Made by a program: the position numbers and the translations under genes. From NCBI RefSeq assembly GCF_010731575.1, contig NZ_AP022617.1, forward strand, positions 1,488,001-1,552,000: 64,000 bases of DNA. Direction: 5' to 3'. This document shows, one piece after another, positions 9,590 through 18,157 of this stretch. A model generated the notes under the pieces. It saw only the letters and a program-made list of their open reading frames with translations, had not been told where the DNA came from and did not search any database. Numbering within the stretch: the stretch's first letter is position 1; each line of letters begins with the position of its first letter. The DNA comes from Mycolicibacterium monacense. GTDB lineage: Bacteria > Actinomycetota > Actinomycetes > Mycobacteriales > Mycobacteriaceae.

Positions 9590-9625
9590 CGGCTCTGAGC
9601 ATTCGTCTAGGCAGGCGTGTGTCGC

Positions 9626-10819
9626 TCACGGTTCAGGAGGCGCGCCGTGGTCCGCGCCGCCACCCTTGGGGCCTGCCGTCGCTGCTTCCCGGTCACGTCG
9701 GTCATCACCGAACCCACCGCCGGCTCCGGAATCACTTAGCAATCGACGAAACACAGTTCTTGCTTCGCGTGCCAAATACGTCATTCCGAAAGCTGCCCCG
9801 ACGAAGATGACCAGCGAGAGGTAAAAGCGACTGCCCCCGCTCAGCATCAGTGACCACGTTCCGACGCCGAGCACCACCGCGAGCGAAAACATCAGCGGGT
9901 ACACGACTTTCCTCGTGGCCGACCGTCGTGCCCGATCGAAGTACGTCACGACCGGTGCCAAGGACCGAAGCTCACCGATCCGCCGCGCGAGGGCGCCCCA
10001 CGGCACGAACGCACCGTAGGCGATGACGGCGTGACTGAACGTTATGTTCATCACTAGATAGACGCCCAGGTGGAAAAGCGTCGCTATCGCCAGCGTGGAA
10101 CGGAAAGCGCGCCACCACGGCAGTGCCAGCAGGATGGCAAGTTCGAATACGACGGTCGACCAGTCGGCGAGTTCCCAGACGGGCCGGTAGTCGTGCGCAG
10201 CGACCCAACCCGCCAACCAGTTCGTTCTGTCCTGGGTCACGAAGCCGAGCACGAAATATCCACGCGCGGCTTGACTGTCGAACGATAGCCACCCGGTCAT
10301 GACCTTCGTGAGCGCCGCGGTGAAGAATCCCCATCCGATCAGGAGGCCGAGCAGACGTAACGGCCATTGCTCTTGGTGCGACGTTTGGCGTCCGGCCCGC
10401 AACGCATCGATCGAGAAGCGGTTGCCCCAGTCGGCGAAGGCAAGTACCAGGGGGACCAGCACCAGCAGGATGGTGTGGTCGACCTTGCCCAAGCTGTAGG
10501 TGATGCCGTACGTGGTGATCAGCATCGCCGCTGTGGCGAAGGACGCGAACCGTGTCCACAGGCCGAAGGCCAACATGACCAAGGCGATCGAACGGAGGCT
10601 CTCCAACCCGATGAGTATTCCGGGCGACGGGAAGCTCGAGAACAATTGGATCGGGCCCGTCGGCGGCCGGAACATGAAGTCGGGGTACTGGCCCAGCCAC
10701 GCGATGTCGGGTGCGATCATCAGCACGCTGACGGCATAGATGATGCGATATATGCCCAGGTCTGCTGGCGTGAAAGGCCCGCGTGCGACCCAGGAGTCGA
10801 ACCTGTCGGCCATCCTCAT
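9626..10819 (-). CDS. HTTM-domain multi-pass membrane protein (vitamin K carboxylase-like family)
   Basis: A 397-residue membrane protein beginning with a short cytosolic part and a first hydrophobic helix (YRIIYAVSVLMI), then several further helices. The pattern matches the horizontally transferred transmembrane (HTTM) domain related to vitamin K-dependent carboxylase, including WLGQYPDFMFRPPTGP and a W-rich central region. The function of bacterial HTTM proteins is poorly known. The C-terminal 35 residues are Gly/Asp/Arg-rich and probably disordered. It starts at ATG 10819, overlapping the stop of the upstream gene by four bases (ATGA), so the two are translationally coupled and probably form a complex. 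Confidence 0.78.
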   Translation of the reverse strand: MRMADRFDSWVARGPFTPADLGIYRIIYAVSVLMIAPDIAWLGQYPDFMFRPPTGPIQLFSSFPSPGILIGLESLRSIALVMLAFGLWTRFASFATAAMLITTYGITYSLGKVDHTILLVLVPLVLAFADWGNRFSIDALRAGRQTSHQEQWPLRLLGLLIGWGFFTAALTKVMTGWLSFDSQAARGYFVLGFVTQDRTNWLAGWVAAHDYRPVWELADWSTVVFELAILLALPWWRAFRSTLAIATLFHLGVYLVMNITFSHAVIAYGAFVPWGALARRIGELRSLAPVVTYFDRARRSATRKVVYPLMFSLAVVLGVGTWSLMLSGGSRFYLSLVIFVGAAFGMTYLAREARTVFRRLLSDSGAGGGFGDDRRDREAATAGPKGGGADHGAPPEP

Positions 10820-11304
10820 CGCGTGGTCCCGAAATTGACGTGAATGGTGTGCGACGGTTCGTATTCGATCGCCGATTCATCGGCCGCTTTGTAAGTCGCC
10901 TTCCGCCATACGATATCGAGCCCGGAAACGGCTTCACCGGGAAAGCGTTCGGCGATCCGCGATTTGAGCCATGCCACCGCCTCCGGGTCGGACGTGAAAC
11001 CGTCATTCTTGTAGGCGGTCGTGAACGCGATGAGGCGTACCGACGGCCCGGGGGGCAACACGGTTTCCGTCGGAACGCGTTGCGTCGTCCCGTCGGCGAA
11101 CCGAACCAGGAGTTCTGGTTCCTGTGTCGCCGGTTCGCCGGTCTCGAGGAGACAGCCCGGGCAGTGGGCCGGAAAGCCAGGCAGGACAAGAGCGGGGTAC
11201 GGCTCCATGCGATCAATGGCGAACAGGCCGTATTGCAGCAGGGCGATCCACACGAACGTGGCGGCGAACACGATCCGCACGGTGCGCTTACTGGTTCGAG
11301 TCAT
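10816..11304 (-). CDS. Membrane-anchored hypothetical protein, partner of the HTTM gene
   Basis: 162 residues with one N-terminal hydrophobic helix (IVFAATFVWIALLQYGLFAI) and then an extracytoplasmic domain of about 130 residues containing a CPGC motif near residues 48-51. I recognise no catalytic family. ATG 11304 has a strong GGGAGGAG ribosome-binding site on the minus strand (11309-11316). The four-base overlap with the HTTM gene and the single-anchor topology suggest an accessory subunit facing the periplasm. HTTM genes in other actinobacteria often have a similar small neighbour; that statement is from general recollection. Confidence 0.7.
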   Translation of the reverse strand: MTRTSKRTVRIVFAATFVWIALLQYGLFAIDRMEPYPALVLPGFPAHCPGCLLETGEPATQEPELLVRFADGTTQRVPTETVLPPGPSVRLIAFTTAYKNDGFTSDPEAVAWLKSRIAERFPGEAVSGLDIVWRKATYKAADESAIEYEPSHTIHVNFGTTR

Positions 11305-11332
11305 CGCTCTCCTCCCGCAGACGCGCGACTTC

Positions 11333-11359
11333 CGACACCGGCGTCCCGTGCCGGTGTCG
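11333..11359. terminator. 10-bp GC-rich stem-loop between ABC permease and HTTM operon
   Basis: CGACACCGGC and GCCGGTGTCG form a perfect 10-bp stem with a 7-base loop. It lies about 135 bases after the ABC permease stop and 29 bases before the anchored-protein start on the minus strand. It has no T tract, so it is either a GC-rich mycobacterial terminator or a leader hairpin. The rest of the 11305-11494 gap shows nothing else. Confidence 0.45.
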
Positions 11360-11494
11360 CGGAAAGCAACCGTCGCAACCGCGCGCCAAAGCGACCGTAC
11401 AACCCGCGGGCGTGGTGTACGTCACCATCCGCCCTGCGTGGCGCCTACGGTTCGGTCTCGGCTACCCTGCGTCGGCGCGGGCGGCGGGTACTGC

Positions 11495-12289
11495 TCAGCT
11501 GTCGATCTTCCCGCCCTCGACCGCCGCCCGATATCCCCGGACGGTGAGCGGTACGAACACGGCCGCGATGACAATCACCCACAATGCCGTGAGCAGCATG
11601 GGCCGCATCACGTCGCCTCCGGACGCCAGCGCGCGCATGGTCGCCGCGGGCGCCGCGAGCGGCTGGAACTCCGCGAGCGGCCGTACGAGCGCCGGAACTC
11701 TTTCAGGGGGCGCGAGCGTTCCGAACGCCAAACCGACACACACCGTCTGGGCCCACGTCAGGATGATCCGGCCCTGTGGCCGTAGTGCGAGGGTGATCAC
11801 CACCGTCGCGAACACGACCACCACGATGACCGGGATCAGTAGGTAGACGAGCATGCCGGTCCAGCCGCCCGCGAACCGGAATCCCATCAGATACCCGGCT
11901 GCGAGGACGACTGCCGATGCCACCAATGTGCGCAGCGCTTCGGCAAGCAGCGCACCGGTCAACGGTGCCGTCCGGTGCACCGGCATGACCCACATTCGGG
12001 TGAGCAGGCCACTGTCGCGGTCCCAGGGCACCATGAGTCCGGCGCCGACGGCGCCCGCCATGGCACCGGCGAGCATGCAGACAGGGATCAGCTCGTTCAA
12101 CCCGCTGCTGCCCGTGAGGCGGACCATCGACTTGCCCACCAGCGCGCCGTAGATGATCAGCAGCAAGGTGGGAAACAGCAGTGCCTGCAGTGGCACCATC
12201 GGGTAACGACGCCACTGGATGAAAAGCCGGCTGGCGAAGATCCAACTCTCGGTGAGCAACGAATGCCGGTGTTCCGACGTTGAGTTCAC
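11495..12289 (-). CDS. DrrB/DrrC-like ABC-2 type permease
   Basis: 264 residues with about six hydrophobic helices and the ABC-2 permease layout, including an amphipathic N-terminal region (ESWIFASRLFIQWRRYP) and LNELIPVCMLAGAMAG. It is the second permease of a three-gene exporter. The start is GTG 12289, whose GTGA overlaps the stop of the preceding permease; the open frame extends to 12460 but only inside that gene. DrrABC systems in mycobacteria help place complex lipids (for example PDIM) in the envelope, so this exporter probably serves the same glycolipid as the MmpL. A terminator-like hairpin lies downstream. Confidence 0.85.
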   Translation of the reverse strand: MNSTSEHRHSLLTESWIFASRLFIQWRRYPMVPLQALLFPTLLLIIYGALVGKSMVRLTGSSGLNELIPVCMLAGAMAGAVGAGLMVPWDRDSGLLTRMWVMPVHRTAPLTGALLAEALRTLVASAVVLAAGYLMGFRFAGGWTGMLVYLLIPVIVVVVFATVVITLALRPQGRIILTWAQTVCVGLAFGTLAPPERVPALVRPLAEFQPLAAPAATMRALASGGDVMRPMLLTALWVIVIAAVFVPLTVRGYRAAVEGGKIDS

Positions 12290-13023
12290 GGCGTTCGCCC
12301 CTGCAATCGGACGGCCATCGTGCCGAAAACCAGCAGCAGACCGACGCACCATGCCAGGCTCACGCCGAGATTGCCCGCGTCGACGTGACCGCTGGTGAAA
12401 CCGCGCATCGCCTCGGTGATCTGTGACACCGGCTGGTACTGCACGAAGCCTTGCAGCCACGACGGGAACGCCTCGAGGGGCGCCAGGCCCGTCGACAACA
12501 GCACGAGGAGCAGTTGGGGGACGAGCAGCAGTTGGCTGGCCACCTCGGTCCGGCCGGCCTTGGTCCCGGTCACATCCGCACCTAGTGACAACGCCAAGGT
12601 CAGCGTCAGTGCCATCAGGACGAAGGCCGCGCCGTACCCGAACCCGGTGGTGAACCGGAACCCGAACCAGTGGGCGGCCAGTACCGACGCGATCACCGCC
12701 AGCACGCCCCGGATCAGGCAGTAGATCATTCGTGCCGTCAACATCGCGTACGGAGAGATCGGCAGTGTGCGCATCCGTGTGCTCAGCCCGCTGATCGTGT
12801 CCCAGGCCGCCCGATCCGTGGTGGTCAGCGCACCGAACAGCATCGCCTGGACGACCACCGCAGGCAACACGTATTGCGTATAACTCATCTGGCCGGTGGC
12901 GATGACATCCTGCAGCAGTAGCACGAGACCGGCCAACACGAACGTCGGCATGAGCACGGCGAACACCAGGTCCACTCGACCGCGCACCAGCGTGCGGCGC
13001 GTCAGGAGCGCGATAGCGGTCAC
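12286..13023 (-). CDS. DrrB/DrrC-like ABC-2 type permease
   Basis: 245 residues, about six transmembrane helices, beginning with a short cytosolic tail (ALLTRRTLVRGRVD) that precedes the first helix as in DrrB proteins. The segment DRAAWDTISGLSTRMRTLPISPYA is the typical ABC-2 loop after the second helix. The start is GTG 13023, overlapping the ATPase stop as GTGA, and its own stop overlaps the next permease in the same way. The three genes therefore form one tightly coupled exporter unit. Confidence 0.87.
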   Translation of the reverse strand: MTAIALLTRRTLVRGRVDLVFAVLMPTFVLAGLVLLLQDVIATGQMSYTQYVLPAVVVQAMLFGALTTTDRAAWDTISGLSTRMRTLPISPYAMLTARMIYCLIRGVLAVIASVLAAHWFGFRFTTGFGYGAAFVLMALTLTLALSLGADVTGTKAGRTEVASQLLLVPQLLLVLLSTGLAPLEAFPSWLQGFVQYQPVSQITEAMRGFTSGHVDAGNLGVSLAWCVGLLLVFGTMAVRLQGRTP

Positions 13024-13952
13024 TTCGAGGTCGCCGGAGTGGTCAGATGAAGGAACACCTCGTCGAGCGAGGGCCGGCGCAGCGAGATGTCGAGCAGTTC
13101 GATGTCCAGGTCGCTGAGCCGTCTGAACACTTCCGACAGCGTCGCGACGCCCTGCGCCGCGGGGACGGAGACGCTGCTGGTGTCGGTGTCGATCTCGACC
13201 TCGTCGAAGTCGGCGAGCGCTGCGGCGATCCGCGGCACCTCCTCCGAACTCCTCGCGGTCATCTGGCAGTAGCTGACACCGGTCTGCTGCTTGAGTTCAT
13301 CTGCCGTGCCGCTGGCGACGATCTCCCCGGCGTTGAGGATCACAACCGAATCGCTGAGGATGTCGGCTTCTTCCAGGTACTGCGTCGTCAGCAGTACGGT
13401 GATGTCCTGAGCGGCCATCGACGACACCAGATTCCAGACTTCGCGTCGGCTGCGGGGATCGAGACCGGTGGTCGGCTCATCGAGGAAGAGCACCTGCGGC
13501 GGGACCACGAGTGAGACCGCGATGTCGATGCGCCGACGCATACCTCCGGAGTAGGTGTTGACCCGGCGGTCAGCCGCATCCGCCATGTCGAATTGGTCGA
13601 TGAGCTCGTCGGCGCGGGCTCGGGCGGCGGCGCGGCGCAGCCCGCGCAGCCGCCCGAACAGGACGAGGTTCTCCCGGCCGGTGAGCCGGGCGTCCAAGGC
13701 GGCGTCCTGCCCAGTGACGCCGATACGACGACGCACCTCCGCCGGCGCCCGCGCCACGTCGTAGCCGGCGACGATTGCCTGACCCGAACTGGGCCGCAGC
13801 AAAGTCGACAGGATCCTGACCGTCGTCGTCTTACCGGCGCCGTTGTGCCCCAGCAGCGCGCACACAGACCCCGTCGGAACGGAAAAGCTCACGTCACGCA
13901 GAGCCGGAACACCCCCGCCGAACGTCTTCGCGACGTTGATGAGCTCGATCAC
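13020..13952 (-). CDS. DrrA-like ABC transporter ATPase
   Basis: 310 residues with all ATPase motifs: Walker A LLGHNGAGKTT, signature YSGGMRRRIDIA, Walker B VLFLDEPTTGLD, and H-loop region LLTTQYLEEAD (Gln replaces the usual His in this DrrA subfamily pattern, TQYLEEAD). The C-terminal DUF4162-like domain (about residues 225-305) is typical of DrrA/CcmA exporters. The start is GTG 13952 with GGGGAGCG upstream. It energises the two permeases downstream. The fatty-acyl-AMP ligase gene lies 136 bases upstream on the same strand. Confidence 0.92.
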   Translation of the reverse strand: MIELINVAKTFGGGVPALRDVSFSVPTGSVCALLGHNGAGKTTTVRILSTLLRPSSGQAIVAGYDVARAPAEVRRRIGVTGQDAALDARLTGRENLVLFGRLRGLRRAAARARADELIDQFDMADAADRRVNTYSGGMRRRIDIAVSLVVPPQVLFLDEPTTGLDPRSRREVWNLVSSMAAQDITVLLTTQYLEEADILSDSVVILNAGEIVASGTADELKQQTGVSYCQMTARSSEEVPRIAAALADFDEVEIDTDTSSVSVPAAQGVATLSEVFRRLSDLDIELLDISLRRPSLDEVFLHLTTPATSK

Positions 13953-14088
13953 GGGCGCTCCCCAGACCGCGGGTGGACCGATTTGGCATGTGGTGTCATC
14001 GAAGGAGTCCGTTCATACAGTCGGCGGCGCTCAGGGGCCGGCCGCGTGTTCGGCGAAAGCCGCTCATGGTGAGCTGGCCCGCGTGCTG

Positions 14089-15822
14089 TCAGGCGTCCAG
14101 CCGGGTGAACGCGCCGTCGCGGTAGAGCTCCGCGCACGAGGCGCGACGCACCTTGCCGCTCGTGGTGATCGGGATCGAGCCGCGCGGCACCAGCACCAGG
14201 TCGGCTGCGCTGATCCCGTGCGCGGTGGAGATCGCGCTGGTCACCCGGTTCTTCAGGTCCGCGAAGTAGGCGGCCACGTCCTCGTCGGTGTCGCCGCGCT
14301 TCTTGACCTCCACGATGGCGACCAGCTGTTCGGTCCGGTCCTGTTCGACCGAGATCGCCGCGACCCTGCCGCCGGAGATCTCCTGGATCGTGCCCTCGAT
14401 GTCGTCCGGATAGTGGTTGCGGCCGCGCACGATCAGCAGATCCTTGAGCCGGCCCATGATGAACAGCTCGTCGTCGGAGATGAACCCCAGATCGCCGGTG
14501 CGCAGCCACGGACCCGCGTCGGTACCCGGCGACGGGGAGTCGAGGAACGCGTTGAACACTTCCTCGGTCTGTTCGGGTTTGCCCCAGTAGCCGAGGCACA
14601 CGTTCTCGCCACGCACCCAGATCTCGCCGATCGCCCCGGCGGACAACTCGCGGCGAGTCTGCGGATCGACGATCCGGACCGCGGGGGAGTCGGGGCTGCC
14701 GTAGCTGACCAGCGGGGTCCCGGTTTCGGTACGTTTGGCGTGACCGGCCGACAGTTTCTCCGGTTCGAAATGCACGATGGTCGGGGGTTTGCCGGGCGAA
14801 TTCGTCGCGACGTAGAGCGTCGCCTCGGCCAGCCCGTACGCCGGGCGCAGGACCTCTTCGGGCAGGTTGAACTTGCGGAAGCGCTGCGCGAATCGCTTCA
14901 GGGTCGCGTCGTGCACCCGCTCGCTCCCGCTGATGATGATGCAGGTGTTGCCGAGGTCGTACCCGGCCATGTCGTCGTCGGAGGTCTTGCCGACGGCGAG
15001 TTCGAAGGCGAAGTTCGGTCCCGCGGTGATGGCAAGCGGGCTGCCGGCCACCATCTGCATCCACCTGGCCGGCCGGGCCAGGAAGGACAGCGGTGTGGTG
15101 AACACGGTCGGCCAGCCCGCGAGGATCGGCGCGAACACCCCGAGCAGCAGCCCCATGTCGTGGTAGAAGGGCAGCCACGTGACCGCGGTGGTCCCGGGCG
15201 GTGCGATGCCGCCGTAATGCGCCAGGAACGACGCCATGATCTGTTCGAAGTTCGCCGACAGATTGCGGTAGGACACCATCACGCCCGCCGGCGTGCGCGT
15301 CGAGCCCGACGTGTACTGCAGATAGGCCGTCTCGGGCCGCTCCACCCGGCGGGCCGCCGATTTCCGTCTGCTCTCGAGGTCCAGCAGGTCGACCTCGATC
15401 AGCGTCGCCGCGGTCTCGGCGTCGTCGGGCGCCACGTATTCGGTGACCATGGCGCCGATGGACGAGGTGGTCAGCACCACGGTGGGGGCGGCGTCGCGCA
15501 GCACCGCGCTGATTCGCTCGTCGTGCACCCCCGGCATGGGTGTCGACAGCGGCACCGCGATGAGTCCGGCCTGCAGGGAGCCCAGGAACGCGACCAGGTA
15601 GTCGAGCCCCTGCGGTGCGACGATCACGGCCCGGTCGCCGGGCTGCGCGTGTTCGCTCAGCTCGTGCGCGAGGTTCACCGTGCGGCGGTACAGTTGCGCC
15701 CACGTGAGCGACTCGTGGACGCCTTCGACGGCCTTCTCGTAGTCGATGAACGTGAATGCCGTGTCGTTGGGCTGCAGACTTGCGCGTTCCCGCAGCACGG
15801 TGGGAAGTGTTGACGCAGTCAT
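14089..15822 (-). CDS. Long-chain fatty-acyl-AMP ligase (FadD/FAAL)
   Basis: 577 residues of the acyl-adenylate superfamily. The P-loop-like motif is [18 protein letters not shown], the adenylate-binding core is [15 protein letters not shown], and the A8 region is [23 protein letters not shown]. The length and the FAAL-type sequence ([15 protein letters not shown]-like [15 protein letters not shown] end) indicate a fatty-acyl-AMP ligase that loads acids onto a polyketide synthase rather than CoA. The start is ATG 15822 with AAGGG upstream; an extended frame to 15894 is ignored. In M. tuberculosis fadD24/fadD25 occupy the corresponding mmpL12-pks5 region. No polyketide synthase is inside this window. 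Confidence 0.9.
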   Translation of the reverse strand: MTASTLPTVLRERASLQPNDTAFTFIDYEKAVEGVHESLTWAQLYRRTVNLAHELSEHAQPGDRAVIVAPQGLDYLVAFLGSLQAGLIAVPLSTPMPGVHDERISAVLRDAAPTVVLTTSSIGAMVTEYVAPDDAETAATLIEVDLLDLESRRKSAARRVERPETAYLQYTSGSTRTPAGVMVSYRNLSANFEQIMASFLAHYGGIAPPGTTAVTWLPFYHDMGLLLGVFAPILAGWPTVFTTPLSFLARPARWMQMVAGSPLAITAGPNFAFELAVGKTSDDDMAGYDLGNTCIIISGSERVHDATLKRFAQRFRKFNLPEEVLRPAYGLAEATLYVATNSPGKPPTIVHFEPEKLSAGHAKRTETGTPLVSYGSPDSPAVRIVDPQTRRELSAGAIGEIWVRGENVCLGYWGKPEQTEEVFNAFLDSPSPGTDAGPWLRTGDLGFISDDELFIMGRLKDLLIVRGRNHYPDDIEGTIQEISGGRVAAISVEQDRTEQLVAIVEVKKRGDTDEDVAAYFADLKNRVTSAISTAHGISAADLVLVPRGSIPITTSGKVRRASCAELYRDGAFTRLDA

Positions 15823-15998
15823 GGCGGGCCCTTCGTCCTTGCGGTAGCGAACAATCCTCCCGAGCATAAGGCAACCGATGCCCAAAACGCGCATTCGCCG
15901 ATGACGGTGAAATGCGCTGGGAGTGTTGCGGATGAACCGTCCGGCTTGGCCTGTCTACCTACCGAAATGCCCGGATCTGATTGCTGTCGTCGCCGCCT

Positions 15999-16733
15999 TC
16001 AGTGACGTGCGCCGGTGAACCACTTCGTCTTGATCCGCCACGAGTGTGCGGAGGCCAGAGCAAAGCCGGCCCCGCAGAAACAGGCGAAGATCCAGACCAG
16101 CGTGCCGCCCTCGACGGCCTGCAGCCAGGGCACGTAGGCGGTCGCGATGCGGATCGCGCACGCGATGATCCCGAACGCCGACGCGATCAGGTAGATGTTC
16201 GCGACGCGCCTCGACCGCGGATCCCTGCGCAGCACCAACAACGCGCGGCCGCCGTAGCCCAGCAGATAGATCAACATGCCGCAGAGCATCAGCCAGTACG
16301 CGCTGAGCCAGAAGTCGGTGGGGGTCTTGAAGAAGTCCGCGCGGTAGATGTTGGCGCCGTTGCCCGCGGAGAAGGCGGCCAGCAGCAGCGGGATGCACAG
16401 CGTCGCGGGCAGTTCGACATAGCGCTTGAACGACGTCTGCATCGCGTGGTCGTCCTGCAGGCGGCCCAGCGTGTTGTAGACCACCGCCGAGGCGGCGACG
16501 ATATAGAGGTCGTGGGCGATGTAGTCCTCGAGATTCCACTTCCCGGTGAGTTCGTGGAGGAGGTGTCCGAGGGTTTCGGACGCCACCGGCGACATCAGCA
16601 CCACGGCGCCCAGCTGCAGGGCGATGTTGAGGGTGGCGGCCACTTCCCAGCGACAACTCCAGGTCACCCGGCGGATCCACAGACTCCACGCCATGCAGCC
16701 AACCGTGATGGCAATGAGTACCGCGAGTGTCAT
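15999..16733 (-). CDS. Polytopic membrane protein of unknown function
   Basis: 244 residues with about seven hydrophobic helices, the first at the extreme N-terminus (TLAVLIAITVGCMAWSLW). Charged loops such as TGKWNLEDYIAHDLY and FKRYVELP separate the helices. I do not recognise a transport or enzyme family. It follows a small HTH gene by 45 bases on the same strand, and a 19-bp palindrome lies 16 bases upstream of its ATG 16733. The pairing suggests that the HTH protein regulates it or that both act in one sensory pathway. The 176-base gap between this gene and the FAAL shows no other feature. Confidence 0.75.
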   Translation of the reverse strand: MTLAVLIAITVGCMAWSLWIRRVTWSCRWEVAATLNIALQLGAVVLMSPVASETLGHLLHELTGKWNLEDYIAHDLYIVAASAVVYNTLGRLQDDHAMQTSFKRYVELPATLCIPLLLAAFSAGNGANIYRADFFKTPTDFWLSAYWLMLCGMLIYLLGYGGRALLVLRRDPRSRRVANIYLIASAFGIIACAIRIATAYVPWLQAVEGGTLVWIFACFCGAGFALASAHSWRIKTKWFTGARH

Positions 16734-16748
16734 CGGGAGTCGCTCTCG

Positions 16749-16767
16749 TGCTGAAAGACTTTCAGCA
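16749..16767. promoter_or_regulatory. 19-bp perfect palindrome before the membrane protein
   Basis: TGCTGAAAGACTTTCAGCA has 9-bp perfect arms around a single A. It sits between the HTH gene stop (16779) and the membrane gene start (16733), close to where a promoter would end. It is the obvious candidate operator for the HTH protein encoded just upstream, although a short stem-loop cannot be excluded. Confidence 0.55.
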
Positions 16768-16778
16768 AATTGTACGAC

Positions 16779-17138
16779 CTACAGCGGTGGAGCGTCGGGA
16801 CGCGGTGCCAATTCCGAGAGTTTCGGCCTGCGGCGGGTCGTGGGTGCGGCGTCGGCAACGGTGGCCACGGTGAAAGGCGCCGACTCCACGTAGTGCCACA
16901 CTTCCTGACGGCTCATGAGGCCGAACCGGATCTGGAGGTCCGGATAGCTCAACGCGAACCGGTCGGCGACGCGTCGTAGCTCTTCAGCGTCGGGATAGTC
17001 CTGCTCTTTGATGCGGCGGTAGTACGTACTGCTCGAGATTCCCAGCGCGTCGTAGATCGCCTTGGCCTCGACGTCGCCGTCGAGCAGGTAGTCGAGCAAC
17101 GCTTTGAGCTGTCTGCCGTTCTCGTCGGTACGTGGCAT
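16779..17138 (-). CDS. Small HTH regulator
   Basis: 119 residues from ATG 17138. Residues about 10-55 carry a helix-turn-helix (LLDGDVEAKAIYDALGISSSTYYRRIKEQDYP) similar to repressor-type DNA-binding domains; the next segment (ELRRVADRFALSYPDLQIRFGLMS) resembles a Cro/CI-like helical end. The C-terminal 40 residues are Pro/Arg-rich and low in structure. An upstream in-frame ATG at 17180 would add 14 residues, but no ribosome-binding site supports either start clearly. The gene is divergent from the condensation-like gene at 17275 and co-directional with the membrane protein. Confidence 0.7.
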   Translation of the reverse strand: MPRTDENGRQLKALLDYLLDGDVEAKAIYDALGISSSTYYRRIKEQDYPDAEELRRVADRFALSYPDLQIRFGLMSRQEVWHYVESAPFTVATVADAAPTTRRRPKLSELAPRPDAPPL

Positions 17139-17274
17139 TCGTCCACGATAGACGCTGTTCCCGGCATTGGGCAGTGGCAACCGTTATTCGGACGTCTCTA
17201 CCCTTATTGACACGGCCGTCACAGTTTTGGCAGTGGTCTCCCAATTCTGGGACACACCGCGTAGCGTAACGGTC

Positions 17275-17925
17275 ATGGTTGCTCCCCACCTGGCTAAACC
17301 GCACGACTTCGCGACGGACGTCGCGGCACCCCCTCTGCGCATGCGTGTCACCGACCGCGACGCACCGCGCGGCGTGCGTCTCGGCAATCACGTCCGGTTG
17401 TCGGCGCCGCTCGACACCGTGCTGACCCTCGAACTCGACGGTGCGGCCTTCGCGCTCGGCGTCGCCGCCGACGAACTGCTGCTCGCGGCGCTGGGGCGCA
17501 CGGTCGCGCGGACCATGGGTGAGGGTGTGGTCGCCGTGGACGTCGTCCGGGACGGTCGCGCGGTACCCGCGCTCATCGACCTGCAGTGCGTCGGCGAGGG
17601 CCGGCTCGACGCCACCGAGATGGTGCTCATGGCGCGTCTCGCGCTGACCGACCTGCCGGCAGGCCGCCTCGGCGGCTTCTTCGGCGACAGCGGTTCGGCC
17701 GCCGAGGTGTTCTTCAACTACATCGGCACCACCCCGGCCCGCGGCGACGAACCCCCGCTGCTCGGGCATGCGCTGGAGGTCCGCGCCTACCGGGACGCAG
17801 GGGTGATGCACGTGGACTGGTGGTTCGACGGCGACCGGTTCGACCATGCCACCGTGCAGGAGCTCGCCGAACAGTTCCCGTTCGCCCTCATCGAGCTGAC
17901 CTCGGAAGCGATGCCCTCGGCGTAG
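17275..17925 (+). CDS. Standalone condensation-domain C-lobe-like protein
   Basis: 216 residues from ATG 17275 (the open frame reaches back to 17167 without conserved character). The sequence looks like the C-terminal half of an NRPS condensation/epimerisation domain: a core helix (DELLLAALGRTVARTMG), a strand VVAVDVVRDGRAVP, and the diagnostic EVFFNYIGT, close to the FNYLG motif of such domains. The N-terminal half with HHxxxDG is absent, so catalysis is unlikely and a binding or partner role is possible. No NRPS gene is nearby in this window. The gene ends 12 bases before the T-box leader. Confidence 0.6.
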   Translation: MVAPHLAKPHDFATDVAAPPLRMRVTDRDAPRGVRLGNHVRLSAPLDTVLTLELDGAAFALGVAADELLLAALGRTVARTMGEGVVAVDVVRDGRAVPALIDLQCVGEGRLDATEMVLMARLALTDLPAGRLGGFFGDSGSAAEVFFNYIGTTPARGDEPPLLGHALEVRAYRDAGVMHVDWWFDGDRFDHATVQELAEQFPFALIELTSEAMPSA

Positions 17926-17937
17926 CCGCTAGAATCG

Positions 17938-18157
17938 CTGTTCAGCGGCACTGATCCGGCCATCACCGGGGAGCCTCCGGAAGAACGGCCACTCGCGTGG
18001 TGGCTCAGTAGAACCGGGCGGGTGGGCCCGTCACAGCCTCAAATCAAGCGGCGCACATCGTTGTGCGCAAGCGGGGTGGTACCGCGGCGCTCGCGCATCG
18101 GCGTGACGTCGTCCCCGTGCCGGATCGTTGCAGGCTTCCGAGACCGGAGGCCGCAAT
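17938..18157 (+). promoter_or_regulatory. Isoleucine T-box leader of ileS (translational class)
   Basis: The leader has the ultrashort Stem I of actinobacterial ileS T-boxes: GGCC arms at 17958-17961 and 17987-17990 with the isoleucine specifier ATC at 17962-17964, then an inner CCGG hairpin. AGTAGAACCG (from 18008) marks Stem II. Stem III is GCGCACA/TGTGCGC at 18051-18069. The conserved T-box bulge GGTGGTACCGCGG is at 18075-18087. Downstream, GGCTTCCG (18133-18140) pairs with CGGAGGCC (18145-18152), burying the ileS Shine-Dalgarno sequence in an 8-bp hairpin. This is the expected arrangement for translational control by uncharged tRNA-Ile. Confidence 0.95.

Noticed and set aside
14867..15166. 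Plus-strand open frames inside the FAAL gene
   Set aside because: No ribosome-binding site or family motif; the FAAL motifs lie on the other strand.
17207..17212. TTGACA as a -35 element for the condensation-like gene
   Set aside because: No acceptable -10 hexamer lies 16-19 bases downstream.
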